DNA of 64,000 bases from JAIQFV01 sp041494885 (GTDB taxonomy: Bacteria > Acidobacteriota > Terriglobia > JAIQFV01): assembly GCA_041494885.1 (NCBI GenBank), contig JBGQBO010000030.1:1-64000 (forward strand). The letters are read 5' to 3'. Under the pieces are notes generated by a model. It ran no database searches. It was not told the origin of the DNA and saw only the letters and a list, made by a program, of their open reading frames with translations. Of this stretch, positions 62,333 through 64,000 are shown piece after piece. The position numbers and the translations under genes were made by a program. Each line of letters starts with the position of its first letter. Positions within the stretch are counted from its first letter, which is position 1.

Positions 62333-63649
62333 ATGACCCTTGAAAAAACCCATCTTCGGGCGTGGGGATATTTTCTCATCGCCCTGGTCACCCTGGCCAT
62401 TGCCTTGGCGGCTGCGCTGGCGTCCCGGGTGGCGGCCTTAAACAATCAACTGATAACCGCCTCCGTTTTGGCTCTCGTCGCACTCGGACTGGCGGGCCTC
62501 GTCTCACTTACTGTGGTTCCTTACCTTGCACGCCGGGTCCGGAAAGAGTGGGGAGGGGCCCGCATCGCCTTCAAGGTCACCCGGGAAGGGTGGATCTACT
62601 TCGGCGTGACGGTGTTGATTGGGCTTTCAGCGGTTAACACCGGGAATAACTTGCTTTTCATCGTTCTTTCGACGATGCTGGCCTCCATTGTCATTTCCGG
62701 AGTGGCTTCGCGAACCACGCTCACAGGACTTGAGATTTCAATGGACCTCCCGGAGCGGCTGTTCGCCCGGCAAGTAACGTGGTCGACTGTAACACTGAAA
62801 AACCGGAAGAGATGGTTTCCTTCTTTTTCTATATCTGTTGAGTCATCCCTTCGAGCGGGGCCGACCCTCTCATTCCATCGAATCTACTTTCCATTCCTTC
62901 CTGCCGCGGCCTCCCAGAAGAGGAGGATGGAACTTGTTTTCGTTCGTCGCGGCCGGTACCCCCGATCGAGTATTCGACTTTCCACGCGCTTTCCTTTTGG
63001 CTTTATCACTAAATGGAAAGAGGCGCTTTATTTGCGGGAATTGATCGTTTTCCCGTCCATTGAGCCGGTCGATAGCTTCTTCGAGATTCTGCCTCTGATT
63101 AGCGGTGAGTTTGAAAGCTATTTGAAGGGCCGGGGAATGGATTTGTATGCCCTCCGTGATTATTCGGTCACTGATTCCGCCCGAACGATTCATTGGAAGG
63201 CTTCCGCAAAGGCGGAGTCCCTTAAAGTCAAGGAATTTGCCCGTGAGGACGAGCGACGCCTCGTATTGATATTTGATGCGAAGACGGATGGTAGGCCTCT
63301 GGCCAATCCGGCGCCTTTTGAATGGGCTGTTTCCCTGTGTGCGTGTCTTGCCCATCACTTCTTCAGAGAAGGGGCGGATCTGAGTTTCTTAAGGGAAGAT
63401 GGCACTTTGTTGGAAGGAACCACTGAGGAAACACTTGATGAGATCTATACTGAACTCGCTTTGTTGGAACTGAGTCCGGGTTCCAGCCGGCTGATCAGCC
63501 AGGTTGAATCCCTTCCCCCGGGGGAAAAGGATTCGTTCAAGATTGTGTTCACGCTGAGGGATCGCGGGACACTCCCCACCCTGCTGTGGCAATCATCTCA
63601 TGTTATTTTCGTTCGCGAGGCTCTCCCCACATCAGGCAACCCCGCCTGA
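62333..63649 (+). CDS. DUF58 membrane protein
   Basis: A 438-residue protein. Two pairs of hydrophobic helices (about 11-62 and 88-125) anchor it; the following part is beta-rich. The DUF58 signature is 'YLKGRGMDLYALRDYSVTDSARTIHWKASAKAESLKVKEF' region (about 264-303), followed by a von Willebrand A-like fold ('LVLIFDAKTD'). It works with the MoxR ATPase encoded just upstream; the substrate complex is unknown. A transglutaminase gene often follows such pairs but does not here. Confidence 0.86.
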   Translation: MTLEKTHLRAWGYFLIALVTLAIALAAALASRVAALNNQLITASVLALVALGLAGLVSLTVVPYLARRVRKEWGGARIAFKVTREGWIYFGVTVLIGLSAVNTGNNLLFIVLSTMLASIVISGVASRTTLTGLEISMDLPERLFARQVTWSTVTLKNRKRWFPSFSISVESSLRAGPTLSFHRIYFPFLPAAASQKRRMELVFVRRGRYPRSSIRLSTRFPFGFITKWKEALYLRELIVFPSIEPVDSFFEILPLISGEFESYLKGRGMDLYALRDYSVTDSARTIHWKASAKAESLKVKEFAREDERRLVLIFDAKTDGRPLANPAPFEWAVSLCACLAHHFFREGADLSFLREDGTLLEGTTEETLDEIYTELALLELSPGSSRLISQVESLPPGEKDSFKIVFTLRDRGTLPTLLWQSSHVIFVREALPTSGNPA

Positions 63650-63729
63650 GCTTAATGAAATCAAAGCTTCAGGTCCCCCCGTAAGGGACCTCGAGTCATC
63701 TCCGACATCAAAGTGAGGAGGATACAATC

Positions 63730-64000
63730 ATGCGAAGACTGATTCTGGGTACGGTGTGCCTGTTGCTCTTGCCCCTGGTCACGCTGGGCAAGGATGCGCC
63801 ATATGCTGAACTTTTTGGTGGCTATTCTTATTATCGGGCTGAGGGCGGGATCCACCTGAACGGTTGGAATGCTTCTGTCGCGGGGAACGTAAATGACTAC
63901 CTGGGGATTGTTGGCGATTTCAGTGGACACTACGGAGATTTCCACCAACACTCCTATCTGTTCGGGCCCCAAATCTCCTATCGCAAGTTGCCGTTCATTA
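63730..64000 (+). CDS. Outer-membrane beta-barrel protein (5' part)
   Basis: The frame is open from ATG 63730 to the window end (90 codons). GTGAGGAGG lies eight bases upstream of the start. A signal peptide covers about 1-20 ('LILGTVCLLLLPLVTLG'), then 'AELFGGYSYYRAEGGIHLNGWNASVAGNVNDYLGIVGDFSGHYGD' region shows alternating aromatic and small residues, as in OmpA-like/outer-membrane beta-barrel proteins of Acidobacteriota. The remainder lies beyond the window. Confidence 0.75.
   Translation, partial: MRRLILGTVCLLLLPLVTLGKDAPYAELFGGYSYYRAEGGIHLNGWNASVAGNVNDYLGIVGDFSGHYGDFHQHSYLFGPQISYRKLPFI

Noticed and set aside
1..64000. CRISPR array, prophage or defence island
   Set aside because: No regularly spaced direct repeats with unique spacers, no cas, integrase, phage structural or restriction genes were seen; the only regular arrays are the AGAC hexamers and the three 230-base repeats.

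Overview
The window is about 55% GC and reads like a chromosomal segment of a Gram-negative bacterium, most likely an Acidobacteriota member. The reasons are the C-terminal 'GGGY.TQ..L..FFDESG' repeat domain of the first partial protein, the secreted glycine-zipper protein at 16.1-16.7 kb, the family-9-like carbohydrate-binding protein at 60.2 kb, and the lipoproteins, beta-barrels and LPS-type genes that imply an outer membrane. The phylum is an inference from family resemblance; there is no rRNA in the window. There is no CRISPR array, prophage or intact insertion sequence.

Layout. 0-4.3 kb: end of a secreted protein, a gene-poor stretch with one inverted repeat, then cysK, the radical-SAM gene amrS and a small cupin. 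4.5-8.6 kb (minus): TPR protein - glmU - glmS, making UDP-GlcNAc precursors. 8.9-9.4 kb: a lone nuoI with its own promoter, then 1.2 kb without genes that carries three copies of a palindromic repeat at about 230-base spacing. 10.6-14.6 kb: a sigma-54 response regulator, a membrane histidine kinase and a coiled-coil lipoprotein, resembling the GlrR-GlrK-QseG system. 15.1-17.6 kb (minus): OmpA-like lipoprotein, glycine-zipper protein, folE.

17.6-23.9 kb is a divergent ISC iron-sulfur assembly locus: merR-like regulator - iscS - iscU - nfu to the left, ending in a clear terminator, and iscA - iscX - hscB - hscA to the right. No iscR and no ferredoxin gene are present; a MerR-type protein with two C-terminal CxxC pairs sits where IscR would be. 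23.9-33.1 kb: small membrane proteins, ligA, a patatin-like lipase with embedded membrane segments, RNase P RNA (rnpB), a LysM-NlpC/P60 hydrolase and argS. 33.3-39.4 kb: a TetR-controlled membrane gene pair with an 18-base palindromic operator candidate, larC, metG, and a TatD-radical SAM fusion. 39.5-46.0 kb: yajQ, a polyprenyl diphosphate synthase, a CYTH protein, then uppS-cdsA-dxr-rseP, the conserved isoprenoid/phospholipid/envelope cluster.

46.3-51.0 kb is the most interesting stretch. A near-canonical Fur box precedes genes for a small PepSY-type membrane protein, an outer-membrane porin, a periplasmic FMN-binding protein with a covalent flavinylation motif, ApbE (the flavin transferase) and a Fur-family regulator. 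Together they look like an iron-responsive, flavin-based extracytoplasmic electron-transfer or iron-reduction module. 51.4-64 kb: glnA with its adenylyltransferase glnE, an O-antigen ligase-like protein, a minus-strand operon DUF1844 - metallo-beta-lactamase fold - ribF, a CBM9-like protein, tRNA-Val(CAC), a MoxR-DUF58 pair, and the start of an outer-membrane beta-barrel gene cut by the window end.
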